64,000 nt of DNA from Aquilaria yunnanensis (GCA_039654915.1 CM077593.1:37232501-37296500), one strand, 5' to 3'; positions 9,317 through 22,900 are shown, counted from the stretch's first letter. The notes: generated by a model from the letters alone, not told the origin. Program-made: numbers and translations.

Positions 9317-10183
9317 TGATAGCCAAAGGCTGTCCCCTCAATCTGGCCGAATACCCTGCCACAACAACGGCCAGAAGAACTGGCGCTTCCCGGGAATAGG
9401 TGGAATCATGCACCTCGGGAGATAGCCTGAGAGCTCCGAGCCTCGGCACGCCAGTAAAACTTGAGGACTCCATTCGCCCCCCAAGGTTGTGAACAACGCG
9501 CCTTCGGAAAAGTGGCACCAGACATTGCTGCCCGAATATGATATCCCCGAAGGCGGAACCCCCTGGAACTGGGAACCCCCGAACTGAGGGTAGGCTTCCC
9601 GAAGAGGCTCTGTCCGAACTAGAGGACGACCTCGCCCAGGGACCTCGGGAGTACGGCAGGCGCATTTAAGGAAGCATTTAAGGAAGCCTCTGACACGTCC
9701 CACCACAGACGTAAAAAGTCGCCCTGACGCGCAGACGCCATCAGAATCATATCATGGCCCGTCTCAGCACAAGGCTCGAGGCCATCTAGTTACCAACTAT
9801 CTGTCCCCTACGCCCAGACGTTCAGGAGCATCCGACCGCACACGTGTCATGATCTGAACCGGCTAGGTATTCCTATATATACAGGAAATAAATACTTGAC
9901 AGGAGGTTGGCAGGCCGGATATACAGCTCCCACACCCTGAGAAAATACCAGGCGAGACTTTTCTGCCTTTCTCTTTGAGCTAGTGACTTCCTCTTTCTTC
10001 CGGCCACCACTGACTTGGGCGTCGGAGGCTCCCCCCCCGGAAAAACACTCCGGGGGCCTCCTAACCCTGTTTACCAGCTTTTCAGGTACTCTCCTTGGGG
10101 CGATCCACCTTCCAGGCGTTCTTCCTCCTAGAAGTCTCCTCAACAGTCATCATGACTCACAACGATGAGGCCTTGGGCCATCA
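9317..10183 (+). repeat. 3' LTR of Tat1 (867 bp)
   Basis: It begins TGATAGCCAAAGG right after the polypurine tract and ends GGGCCATCA, giving TG...CA termini with a short imperfect terminal inverted repeat (TGATAGCC / GGCCATCA). Homologous LTRs with the same ends are the solo LTR 42577-43452 and the two LTRs of Tat2. A G-box (CACGTG, 9841) and TATA box (9874) mark the U3 promoter. An ATG at 10152-10154 lies exactly 32 nt before the LTR end, as in every other Tat LTR here. Confidence 0.92.
9841..9881 (+). promoter_or_regulatory. LTR promoter of Tat1: G-box and TATA box
   Basis: CACGTG at 9841-9846 is followed 27 bp later by TATATATA at 9874-9881. The related LTRs keep the pair on the minus strand: solo LTR (CACGTG 42911-42916, TATAAATA 42876-42883) and Tat2 3' LTR (CACGTG 47722-47727, TATAAATA 47666-47673). 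The G-box is a known bZIP/bHLH binding core in plants; a role in this LTR is inference. Confidence 0.65.
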
Positions 10184-10933
10184 ATATTTGTGATTCTTTG
10201 ATAAAAGAGAGAAACAAGTATACTTGTTTGACATATCAGTCCAATGTTTGATAGAACTTGTCATCGGATAGTTTCCGACAAGTCTGATTTAAACTTTAGT
10301 CAAATTAGGTCTTTAAATGACTACTCGAGCATAGCATTCAAACACGTAATTGTAAATTAATTTAGTTTGCATATTTTATTGGAATTACTTTCTCATTTTG
10401 TAGAGCTAAATGATGTATTATAAATTAACATTTCAATAACTGCATAAATTATTTGTGAAAAGCTCTTTATCAGAAACTAAAGGTACAACTCTCTCTATAT
10501 AAAGTACAACTAATGAAAAATTACAAAAAACTCTGGCATTTAAGTTTTTCTCTCATTTCTGGAGGTGCGGTGGAGCAACCCTCCCTCCCCTAGCTAGACA
10601 AAAAAAAGAAAAGAAAAAGAGCTTCACCCTTGATGGAGGATATTATACTGTTTGTGTTTTGTGCCATGCTTTCAGTCTAGTGAATCAAGTAGAATAAAGC
10701 AAACTCATAAACCTAGCATTGGATCTCTCTTGTGCCTTTTCCCCCAGTGTGTTACCAAGATGCTAGTCTACAGTACAAAGTGGACATATTTGAATGACTA
10801 TTATGTTATTCACTCATGACATTAATATGAAGACGGAGGCTTAATGTGCTGCATGTCTCTTTGGTTGCAAGTTTACTCTTTTTTTTTTGGGGGTATAACT
10901 AGTTGGTGCTAAAATGTTTCATGTATGTTTCAG
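10184..10933 (+). other. Intron sequence of the FIP2-like gene, no feature seen
   Basis: AT-rich DNA between the Tat1 LTR and the first visible FIP2-like exon. It ends in a T-rich tract and the acceptor TTTCAG at 10928-10933. No coding homology to the expected upstream BTB exons is seen, so those exons lie left of the window or are missing. Confidence 0.6.
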
Positions 10934-13900
10934 GGACTAATAGATGCAATCAACATTAGTTTGAATAAAAGGAAGGAATCTGATGTGTCGGAGACTGAAT
11001 TAACGCGTACTGATATCATCAAATGCATACAATTTGAAAAAGTCAAACTTCGAGGGGTTAACCTTTCAGGCCTTGACCTTTCTAAACTGGTATCACAGAC
11101 TTCTATTTCTCAAGTAAATTACATATCTACACTTATTTGGTATGTCTATACTTGCATCTATTGGAAGTAAAAGTTCAGTTTGGAAGATTTTACATTTTAG
11201 ATTGCTTTTATTAGGGAGAGAAATCATTTGTTACTGACTATCAACTGTATTTAGATTACCCCTCTATTCTTTCTAATAATCATCTATGGGATAAGACCTT
11301 TTTTCTAGTTATTTATTTGGTTGCTTTTTGCTCAGGATCTATCATATGTGGACTTCAGCTATGGCTGTCTCAAAAATGTTTTCTTCTCTCGTGCAAATCT
11401 ACAGTCTGCAAAATTTCGAGTAAGCCTCAAATTCAATTATTTTTTTTTTGTTGACAATGAATAGGACGCTAATGATGTGTGTATCATATATTTAAAATCC
11501 CATCCATGTTAATTATGAACTGGCCATCTATTGTATCTGTTTGTGTCGAATAATAAGTCATGGAAGATATATGTAAGCTTAAGAGTTTTTAATTTCTTTA
11601 AGGAAAAGGACATAGTACCAATTGTAGTCATGGTATGAATTTAATCTGAAAAGAATCGTCACTCAGAACTTTTGTGACGCCCCTTACCCCATCAAGAGGT
11701 TATTCTTCCTGGATCTTTACTTAGGACTAGGTGACAATGTAACAAAGTCCGCTTATGGTTTACCATTCAAGAGAACTAGTTGCTTGCCGGTTAATTAGAA
11801 TCTTTTTCTTGTCACCTAAGTTACTACGTTTGGCCTTACTTATGCCTATGGCTCAACAGAAAATAAAAGTTCAAAATGGGCAGCTCACTTTAATTCTCAT
11901 AAACCAAAAAATTTCATAAACAAAAACTATATATATAAGTAACTCCAAATTTGCAAAAACTTGCTTGGATTGATATTTTTTTTCCAAAGGAGATGGAAAT
12001 GGCATGGACCGCATGGTTATTGCTAAGGGAGGAGGTATTTACAAGCTATTTATTTTGAGATATTTTCTTTAACTTAACCATTATGTGAACAAAATATCTC
12101 ACATTTATTTTATTTCATCCATACAAAATATCTAGTCAACCATCTCATTCCATGAGAGCTGCCCCTCTCCTCCTTATTTACCCACTTGGACCTCAATTTA
12201 AGGCTTCTGGTGCATTTAAGATCCATGGTTCCAAAGTCGTACCTTTATACCACCTATAAGGGCTAAATGGTAATTCACTTTTCTCATTTAATATAAATGG
12301 AGATAGATTTAGAAAATCTCATTAAAGTATAAAATGAATATTTTCACCAGCTTAACCCATTTATTGAATCAATATTTTGCATATTGTGACAAATTACCAA
12401 ACTACCCCTCGTGTCCTGGCTTAGTCAACATGACCATTTTACCCTTTATAAGCCACTATACCCTACAAAGTGAGATTTTGCTTGCAAATTGGATTCTAAG
12501 TATAGAATTTCATATTTTCCCTTTAATTACCTTAGTAATCTGGGATTACATCCTGGGGAGCTATTACAGCTCAATCCTTATTCACGATCTTACCATGTTA
12601 TTTGGTGCGTCCAACACATACAAAAACCATGTGCAGACTCGGGCATTCAACACTTAACTTTCTCAAATTCAAAATCAATGCAATCACTTTCATGACTTGG
12701 CACAACAAGCAACACATCTTAATTGCATTATTTAAGCATAAAACAACTTAAATCCCTTACCAAAATCACTTCAAGATGCAAGCACAAGCCAAGCCACAAG
12801 AAGTCCTAAAGTTTCAGCCTTCTTAGGGTTCCTAGGGTTTCTTGCTTCATCTTATCCTTCACAATTTGGCACCGCACAACCTTAATCAAGACTATTTTTA
12901 GGCTTATGGACCACTTAGAACCAGTAGCTAAGAGAAAATGGAGAGCTTACCTTGAGCTTGAATTGAAAATCCCTAGAAACACGCTTAAGGATGCCTTTAA
13001 TCCTAGGTTTCTTGCCATATTCTTTGATCTCACCTTTAGGCCCTTCAATCGCAAGCTCGACCCCACCAACTTTGGAGCTTTTTTAGTGGCTTCAATTGAG
13101 ATTGGAGGTTGGGCCTTAGAGAGGAAGGATATGAGAGAAATGAGCTGAGTCTTGGGAAGGTTGTTAGCTCAGTCAAAGTAAACCAATAACTACACTATTC
13201 ACTTGACTTTCTTGTCCCTTTGCCTCATAAGCTCTTTGACCATGAGACTTGGGCCACTTCTGGGCTTCTCTTGCTGCACGCATGCACACTTAGGGCTTTG
13301 AGTCCCACCTTAGGGCCTTAAGCCATCTTACGCCATAAAGTTAGGGTAGTTTAGTTACTTTACACCTTGGTTCTCGGTTTTCAACACTTAGCTCAGTTAA
13401 GCTCTTTCTTGTGGTTTCTAAGTCCAATTGAGTCATAAACTTATGGTCTTGACTTCTTAGTCATTTTATTATTGAAAATTCATTATGGGCACAAACTTTT
13501 GGCATTTTTATTCTTATCACTGACTAAGGGGCAAATTCAGTATTTTTCCTTTAAACTGATCAGAAGTTGTGTATGGAAAAGATACACTGATCAAATTATT
13601 TTCTTATTCAGGATCCTTTTATGAAATAAAATCTATTGACATGAAAAATGCCAAAATACCCCTCATCATGACTAAATTGCCAAAATGCCCTTAGTTTCCA
13701 TTAGGTGCCAATTATGCCTTGGAAGTTGGAAGCTATCTTTACCCTTATAACTTAAGCCTGGCTTGCAAATTTAAGTCTGAATAAGAGATTACTTAAGCTG
13801 GAACAACTTTTGTTCTTGTCTTGCATAATATTGGCAATACATAATCTTGACATCCAATATGCTGATATTATGATCATGCAATTTCTGAATATTGTCTGTT

Positions 13901-16900
13901 TACCTGAAAATTTTAATGGTTTCTGTTGGAACTCTGTTCTTATTACAGGATGTTGATGCTGAAAACTCTGTCTTTCACAATGCAACTTTGCGTGAGTAAG
14001 ATATTCAACAATGTTGATGTTGGAGCTTTGGAATATGCCTGTGATAATAAGAAATGCATTCTAAAGTATCTTGTGTTGGCTAGGGAAGGTGTGAATTTAC
14101 AGGGGCAAACCTTCGAGGAGCTTTGTTAGCTGGTGCTAATCTTCAAAGTGCAAACTTGCAAGGTAATTTTCATTGCTCTCATGAATATAGTATGTGAATT
14201 CATAGTTCTTGCAATTTCATACTCCCTGTCCCATACCTATTGAATCATTTGGTTTAGCGCAGAGATTAAGAAAGTGGAATTAGTTTGTGTCGTTTCCATT
14301 TTTGCCCTTCACTTCTTGCACGTAAAGGTTGGAAAAAGTGAATATTGAAATGATAGTTTCCAGGGTAGTATGGTAAAGTAATTTACTAAATATGGAAATG
14401 TTGCAAAGATTTTGGACTGCCCAAAATAGAATATGTTGCAATAGGTTTGGGATGGAGGGAGTATATGGTAATATGATGGTGTTAATTTCTTCTGCCTTCG
14501 TTTTTTGGTTGGTTTTGTGGGTGCTGTATTCTGATACATGCGTATCAGACCTTCTCAATTGCCCCTACAACCTACTGAGACCACTGCTTTTTGTTCAGGA
14601 TCTGCTGTTCCTAATATTTGAAAACTTTTTATTGCCGTGATGATGGTTGTACTAATTGCTTCATTATGTGTGATATGAAGAGAAAATGATACTTTACCTA
14701 TAGTATGAATTGTGTAAAGCATTGGAAGTGGCTGATAAATGAAACGGTAGAGTGCATATCCATTATATCTCCTAAAATATACTGTTGTCCTGTGCTTCAT
14801 TTTGATTATGTTGCCAAGTGTTTCTTTTTCTTTTTCTTTTTTTTCCCTGCGCTGGCTGTAGGAAAAGTGTTATTTTCTTGCGTCCTGCCAAAAATTTATC
14901 CATAGGAATTTCCTTTCGCAATAACTGCGCCTGCATTTCATTTCGCTTTCATTGTCCAAATTGCTTCTCTTCTGAGTATGACTTTAATTGAATTATAGAA
15001 GAAATATACATACATTGCAGATGCCTGTTTGATTGATTGTAGCTTCTGTGGAGCTGACCTGCGTTCTGCACACCTTCAGGTACTTGAATTTCATTTCACC
15101 TGCCTCTGCAAAGACTTACTGAGGCAATGTTATGGTAAATACTTAAAACTAAATATTTAGTATCCAAAACGTAAACTAGCTGCTTATCATAATTAGATTT
15201 TACATCTGTCCATAATCACATAGAATTAACGTGTCAATTAATGCCTAAAGATGAAGAAAATGATTCCCATGACAATCCCGTAGGATTAACATGTCAAATA
15301 ATGTCAACTAATTGTCTTAGTTGTTACGGAGGCAAAGTGTAATGGTCACATGAAATTGATCATTTGTTGTTCCATTTTTAATAAAATGCTGCTGCTGCTC
15401 AAGAACAAAATCATGTTTTGAAGGAATTCCTCTCTTTATGACCTGTTTTGTTAATTGGAATTTAAAGGCTCATTGAGAGAGAATCCTTATATCGCTTGGA
15501 CACAGGTTCTTTGTGCTTATATCTAGGGGTGGAAACGAGCCGAGCCGAGCCCGAACACCCCTAGGCTCGAAGCTCGGCTCGTTTAGAATTGGCTCGGCTC
15601 GAAGCTCGGCTCGAGTTCGACGAGCTCAGGAAAATGGGCTCGAAGCTCGGCTCGAAGAAGCTCGAATTTGGCTCGATAAGCTCGAAGCTCGATTCGGGGT
15701 CGATAAGCTCGAAGCTCGAATGAAGCTCGAATTGAGAAACATGTTAAAGTTTTGATAACAAACAAAAACCAAAAAAAGATCATACAACTTAATAATTTAG
15801 TCCAACTGAACATAAAGTTAACTAAGCATAATCTAAGTTCAACGATCAATAAACAAGGAAGTTCATGAATCATTCAAATTAACAAGTCAATTCAAAGTTT
15901 TCAAGTTCATTCCAAGACAGTGAAGATTAGCCTCTCTTCATTTCTTGTCCAGCCAGCAATAGCATCTGAATCTCCTTCATATCAAGTGAATACCTGTAAT
16001 GATGATTCATGTACCAAAAACAAAATGTATACATTATTTCTATAAATCTTCTATATTAAAACAAAGAATGAATCAAGATAGAAGATGGAGCTCATCGACT
16101 GGCTATTGTAGCTCTTATATTCTATGTTCCGTTATAATTTTCTTATTATTATTTCTGTGTACAAAAAAATAACATAAAATAAAACTCCAACACGTGTCAT
16201 AACAATATCAAATGAACTAAAATCAAGCCAAAGCAACGCAACAACTGCACTATTAAACTGAGAACACAGCAAAAGCACCAGCAAGAAACACAAAATCAGA
16301 AACAAATCCAAACACAGCAGTAGATTGCACCACTGTGTACAAAACATCACACAACAAACAAGCACAACATACTTAATCAGATATCCCATAGTTCACTTCC
16401 ATAGTTGACCAATAATTTCAGTAGATTTGGAAGGAACATAGAACAATTCGGAATTGACAAACCAAAGCTACACACTACACTTAATTTTTTTTTCCACAAC
16501 AGTAATATATATTTTTGGAAAAAGTACCTGCAAAATTCCTTCCTTCATCCAAAAATCCGCCCAAAACCTAGTGCACCTACCATTTCCAATCAAATGCAAA
16601 AACCTTTTTTGGTTAACACCTCAATATGGCATTAGAACATGGGTAAATACTAAAAAGTCACCTCTCAAATATCACTTACATAATAACCAACTTCATATCT
16701 CAGATTGGTAGATTGATTACAACTGGTTGTTTCATCCCCTGAAAAAATTTTAAAGTTATAAAAAACTCAAACAGTATAATTGTCGAAAATTGTGGTTCAA
16801 ATACTTACTTTGTTTTTCTTCTTCACACCATGGAGGTTCCTAAGCCAATCCCCTCCACAAAGTAATGCTTGCACGGTCTCAATTGAAAGTGATGCACGAT

Positions 16901-19900
16901 ATGAGTCAATCACTCGACTTCCAGCACTAAAAGACGCCTCAGAAGCTACCGTAGTTATTGGAATTGCCAAAATGTCACATGCCATCTTTGACAAAATTCG
17001 ATATTTGCTTGCATTCCCCTTCCACCACTCCAATACATTAAATGAATCATCCGACCCTTCAGCACAAATATGACACCTATCTGAAAAATACAAGTCCAGA
17101 TCAGTATGTTGGGGCTCCTCTGTCTCCAACTGCTTAACATATTCTTTGATTTCCCTAAAGCCCGACCCCGAAGAAATAGAAGTCATAGAAGACTGAGAAG
17201 AAGTATCTGCTCCATGTCCTTGATCATTCTCCTTATGCATTTGTGCATACTTAGTATAAAGCTCATATAAAACATTCTTCACCTTTTCAATGTTAGCTTG
17301 TGCTTCTACTTGAGAGTATATTTTAGGAAAACAATAGTCCACGGCCCTCATCTTCACTCTTGGGTCCAAAATGGCAGCAATAGCCATTAGTATATTACAC
17401 TCTCCCCAATATTTGTCAAATTTCTTCTTCATCCGGGCAACCATTTCCTTTACAAAGCTATTCTCATCATTTGCCCGAGCATCCAAGAGTTGTTTCACCT
17501 TATAAATTTCACAAAGAAACAAGTTTGATGTTGGATAGTCACTTCCAGATATGATATTTGTGACGTTAGAGAAAACCTCCAAGATTTCCAAAATGATCTC
17601 AATCCTATCCCAATCCTCTTTTGTTGGGCAAGAACAATAATGAGGTTCCTTCCGTTGGAATTTTGGGAACACATCTTTGAACTTGTAAGCACAAGCCAAC
17701 ATTTCATATGTTGAATTCCAACGAGTTTTGCAATCAAGAATAAGCTTTCGAGCTGGTAGTTGTAATTGTTGAACAATTTCAGAAAAGGTATTCAACCTTG
17801 CTTCACTATGATTAATGAAAGAAATACTATCCCTCACATCTTGAATGGCAAATTTTATCTCGGCCAAACCATCTTGGACAATCAGATTCAGGATATGTGC
17901 GCAACATCGCACATGAAACAATTTCCCACCACACAACAACTTCTTATTCACTTCAAAAATTTCCTTCAAATTTTTTATGGCAGAATCATTTGCTGAAGCA
18001 TTATCAACTGAAATAGTATAAACTTTGTTCTCAATGCCCCACTCCTTCAAACACTTAAAAATTCCATCTGAAATGGCATCACCTGTATGTGGAGGAGGAA
18101 TATGAATAAAATTCAACATCCATTTATTCAACTTCCACTCAAAGTCAACAAAATGGGCAGTGATAACCATATACCCGATTTTTTGGTTCTTTGACTTCCA
18201 TAAGTCTGTTGTCAGACTAATCTTTGAAACTTTCCTTAGCATGACCTTCACCCTTCTCTTTTCATGCTCATATATTTTCATGCAATCAGTTTTCAAAGTA
18301 GCACGGGCAATTTTTTCAAATTGGGGGATTGCAACTTTCATCATAAAGTTAAACCCTTCTTCATCTACAACTGAGAATGGATGCTCATGCATCAACACCC
18401 AATGACAAATGGCTTCCCTCATCTTTAGGGGATCATATTTTCCGTCTACTATAACTGCGGCAAGGGCCGGAAGGTTAACACTAACCTTTGTATCACTGGG
18501 TTGAAAATTAAGAAGCCCTTGCTTCTTCAGATGAAGCTTCCTTTTAATACAACTACCCATATGGCGGCCAAGATGTGATGTGGTTCCACTCTTCTGCCAA
18601 GAGTAAGTTAAACCACAAAAATTGCATTTGACTGACGTCAACCCATTCGCATCTGTAGATTTTGTAAATGCTGTCCAAATTTTGGATCTCATAGCCCTTT
18701 TCTTTTTATCAAGTGCTCCTTCAGAACCCTCACCCTTATTACCCTGCTGGTCACTTCCATCAATACCTGCTTCTTCTTCAGGAATATTAGCCATTTCCTC
18801 TATACGAGCTTGATCAGTGTCTATTGTTGTATCAATGTCATCAACATCTTGCATAAAAGTTAATGAGTTTGACTCTTCAACAGATGGATACTGACTAGCT
18901 GAAGATGACATCTTGGGCTACTAAATTGAGCTAATGCAAGTTGTAATAAGATAAGACTTAAATTCAGCAAATCCATTTATGCTCTCTGAGACTAAATGAT
19001 CATCTTCCCAAATCCATTAAAGGCAGAAAGGTACAAAAAAATACCAACACTTTTGATTATGACAACATTTTGCTGCCATTGAGAACTAACTAATGTACAA
19101 ATAGCAAAAGGCAATAGCATGAAAAGAGAGAAGGAAGACAAAACTAATCAATGGTAAAAAACATTTACATATAATTGAAAGCTTATGACTTCTCCCACTA
19201 AACCATAATTTTTTTGATAAATAAATTAACCTTCTTAAAACAGAAATGAGGATTAAAATGACCAACCTTAGAGATTACAGAACGTATTGGAGTGAAAAGT
19301 ATTGGAGCACAGCACAGCTTGCTGAAGTTGCAGGCTGAATCTTCTCAATCCCTCCGGTCTATCAGATGGGAACTAGGAGCATGTTGGGTGCAACATGAAA
19401 ATAAGATGTTAAGCTTCAGGGAAAGCATAAACTTCAATAAGATTAAAGTGCCTACAGTGTCAATCAAAATAGGAAGAACCTTACCAAGGAAAATGATATG
19501 AAAACAAATGTAAAAACCGTCTCGCTCACATAGGCCTTTTATTGCCCAAGTTCCTGGAAATTACCAGATCATTAGTTACAAAAAGAAATTCAAATGATAG
19601 AAAAAAAATGAGAATGGCAGCTGCGAGAATTACTGGAAGCAGAAGGAAGCCAAGATCCTGAAGAGTTGGCCCAGGGCGATGTAGATAATGAACACCTTTA
19701 GCAGCTAGACCATGAATATACTGTAGAAAGAATGTATGTTTGCAAATTAGAATCAAAATAGTAACTGGATCTTAAACAATATACATTTTTTTGGAAAAAA
19801 AATGATTATTCATCATAACAAAATCAAAGAGACCATTCAAATCAGAAGAATTGATTACTCAGCAGATAGTACATTTTCATGAGACCAATTCGAAGGCTGA

Positions 19901-22900
19901 CTAGGAAGTATTTTAAAGTTTTCTCAGAGAAAAACAGAAGCACCTGAACCGATTAGAAACACTGGAAATTAAACATACTTTTTGACGCCTAAGCACTTCC
20001 AACACTTAATGGTGTACAGCATTGACATGACATGCACTAAGGAGAATACTTTCACTGTAAAACTGACGCCACCTATATGACCTTTTTTGTGAGATGGATA
20101 ATGCTTTGATCCTTTTATAGAAAAAAGAAAAAAAATGAAAAAAATCACAGTATAATTTGCATCATATCTTAGCCACCAACCCTCATTATCATAAGTACCC
20201 AAAAGATTTCGCACATGACAAGTAGCTCTGATGAGCAACTCATTCACATTTACCAATTGGGAAGGAAGTCCATGGAAGCTACTAATGATTGAAAATAATT
20301 TCATCCCCAGATTACACAAAGCTTCCATGAACTTACAGTGACAAATCAGAGCAATTTCGAATCATCAAGACATTAATTGATTACTTCTTCGTGTAGTCTC
20401 TTGGGCCAAAGATGGTTGATCCAATCCTCACACTTGTGCTGCCCATTGCTATCTGCAAAAAATTTCAATCTTGTCATTGATCAGTAGCAAAATCAGCATA
20501 AGTCTTTAAGTTGCCTGCACAAGCATAAACATGTCAGCAGAAAATACTTGGATGCACAAAACAGTGAGAAAACTGGATTACCCATTTCCCCTTGCTTACA
20601 CAGAATCTAGGAGAAAACTGGATGCACAAAACAGTTGCTTACACAGTAAACTGGATGCACAAAACAGTTGCTTACACAGTGAGAGGCAAGGCGCTGGGCA
20701 GGGCAGGCACGAAGAGGCAAGGCGCTGGGCAGGGCAGGCACGAAGAGGTAAGGCGTTGGGCAGGGCAGGCACGAAGACGCAAGGCGTTGGGCAGGGCAGG
20801 CACGAAGACGCAAGGAGCTGGGCAGGGCAGGCACGATTCGCACGAAGAGGCAAGGCGCTGGGCAAGGCAGGCAGCTAGGCACGAAGAGGCAACGCGCTGG
20901 GAAGGCAGGCACGAAGACGCAAGGCGCTGGGTAGGGCAGGCACGATTCGCACGAAGAGGCAAGGCGCTGGGCAGGGCACGATTCGCACGATTCACCGGAA
21001 CATCTGGAGTCCGACGCGAAGAGGCAAGGCAGGGTTCACCGGAATGTCGTGTGCGTCAGGACTCAAGACTCGGGAAGCGAAGGGCACAAGAACTTTGGTC
21101 GAGGGCCTGGTCCGCCTGGAGTCCTGGACTGGAGGCGACAGAATTAGGGATTTAGGGTAGGGGTAACCGGGTAAGTAATTATATTATATTATTTTTTTTA
21201 CTAGGCTCGTTAAGCTCGATAAGTATTCGAGCCGAACACTGTCCGGCTCGAAGCTCGGCTCGTTAAATATTCGAGCTTATCTAATAGCTCGAAGCTCGGC
21301 TCGAGGCTCGTTAAGCTCGGCTCGAAAAGAAAAAAATCGAACTCGAGCCCGAACCGTTTGATAAGCGGCTCGACTCGTTTCCACCCCTACTTATATCGTA
21401 GTTAGGTTTTACATCTGTCCCTAACCTGTTACTAGAATTACTAGACTATATGGATTACTCATCATGGAATAGTAATATATCATAAACTAAACGTGACTGC
21501 ACTAAACATGCTGCTAATGCATGGAGGCCACACTGAAATACAAGTGATACACAAAATTCTAGAACCAACTCAGTGATTCATCAAGCTTGCTGCTGCTCCT
21601 ATTTGAGATGAAATACGTTGGGGCCCAAGTTTACTGCTCTCCCATAACTGTACAAATGTTAAACTCAAGACTCTTCCTCCTCTTTTGCTCTTTTCCGATT
21701 ATCAGAACTAGACTCATCAACCCCTTCAGTCCAGAATATGTTCTTGCATTGATGCCCATGAGAGTAGTTCAATCACAATTGTAACTGAGGTTCTTGGCAC
21801 GGTTTTCATCATTGCCACGTTCTTAATAAACTGAAGTTTCCTAGTTGCTGCTGTACCAATTCCAAAAATTTGCAGGCTAACCCTTTGTGGCTTGTAATCC
21901 CCCCCTCGTGCTTATATAGCAGAGCTAGGCGCTTCAGCAGTCAAATCTGCTGTTATTGCCACTCCAGCTCCACCTTCATATATTCTTATAGGCCATTAGA
22001 AAAAATTTCAGTTACTTGTTCTGTTGTAAAAGAGGTAGCTCTGGCAGATGGTTGTTGAAATTTATGCTGTTCTTTCACACTCCTTGTTTGAAGAAACTTT
22101 GATAATTACCTCATATTTCATTGTACTATTGGAATGAAATGTCTGTGACACTGTTGCTTAAACTCCTCCGATGACTAAAATGGTCAGTCCTTGTTGAACT
22201 TCAGAAACTAATACTGAGTGTCTTCCTCTAGGTGTGAGGTGACTATACTAAGTTTTTCCCCCCTTGAAATTTGCCTGGGACAGAAAACAATCACATCCAC
22301 TTGGCCAAGCCAGCAGACCATTTGACCCATCAAACCTACAAATTTCTTTTTGCACAATCTGGTAGTGTCTCCTCTCTCTCCAGCTCCCTCATCATGTCAT
22401 CGGTTTAGCGGTTCACAGTCTGATCTTGGTTCCCCTCGTTCACTCTGGCTGCCTGTAACTTAACAATCCAAGCTGTTAAACTGGTTCTGCATCTCCTTTT
22501 GCCTAGCTTCCTGGGTTTCTCATCACATTCACATTCTTGTCTGTCCCTGTCTCCTCAGTTTCACTATGCCTTCTTGATATTTAGCCATGAAGGCCTCGAA
22601 TTGCTGCTGCAAAGAACAAGAATGGTGAGCGGCACTGAAGTCCTGTGAAACGGATCATGTAATGGAAGTCTACTGCTATGTGATAACAAGTTATGTTTGA
22701 AGGAATTCCTTCCATTATAACCTATTTTGTTAATTGGAATTTAGGGGTCCTTGAGAGAGAACCTTCTATCTCCTCAAAGCAAGTTCTTGTCGGGAATGCA
22801 AAACTTGCCTTCTTCCTGGTTTCTTCTTTGTTCGTGCCCAAAACACACAATCATTGCCATCAATTGCTATAAGTGACTACATCACTCCTACATGTGGTAC

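Larger units (their letters stand above)
1..10183 (+). mobile_element. Tat1: Tat-lineage Ty3/gypsy LTR retrotransposon, 5' LTR outside the window
   Basis: The order of parts is Gag, protease, reverse transcriptase, RNase H, a second (archaeal-type) RNase H, integrase, a long spacer with an antisense spliced gene, polypurine tract and 3' LTR. The second RNase H and the antisense gene after the integrase are known marks of the plant Tat group. The right end is LTR base 10183 (ending CATCA), followed by genomic DNA of a FIP2-like gene intron; the first five flanking bases are ATATT, but the matching left TSD lies off the window. Visible lesions are few: a TAA at 309-311, a one-base frameshift near 4136-4141, a TGA at 5272-5274, and a TGA in the antisense gene at 8295-8297. 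So the copy is probably fairly young but not coding-competent. Confidence 0.93.
15524..21389 (-). mobile_element. hAT DNA transposon, 5866 bp, potentially autonomous, with captured gene pieces
   Basis: Terminal inverted repeats begin TAGGGGTGGAAACGAG at both ends and are flanked by a perfect 8-bp duplication CTTATATC (15516-15523, 21390-21397), the hallmark of hAT elements. The single transposase ORF (minus strand) is intact. The ends are packed with short GCTCGAAGCTCGGCTCG-like subterminal repeats. Between the transposase and the right end lie exons resembling host genes and a GC-rich minisatellite. It sits in the FIP2 intron between exons 15021-15079 and 23254-23313, inside one copy of an older intronic duplication. 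Confidence 0.95.

Noticed and set aside
12334..13148. Frames of 70-107 aa within the FIP2 intron
   Set aside because: They lie inside the probable solo LTR 11673-13493 and show no family features.
19969..20328. 119-aa minus-strand frame in the hAT element as a further captured gene
   Set aside because: Its sequence ([20 protein letters not shown]) could not be assigned to a family, and the second half is low-complexity. It may be part of the captured DNA but is not supported as an exon.
20531..21155. Long frames on both strands over the hAT minisatellite
   Set aside because: The frames are simple translations of a 31-bp repeat (for example [10 protein letters not shown] repeats), with no support outside the array.
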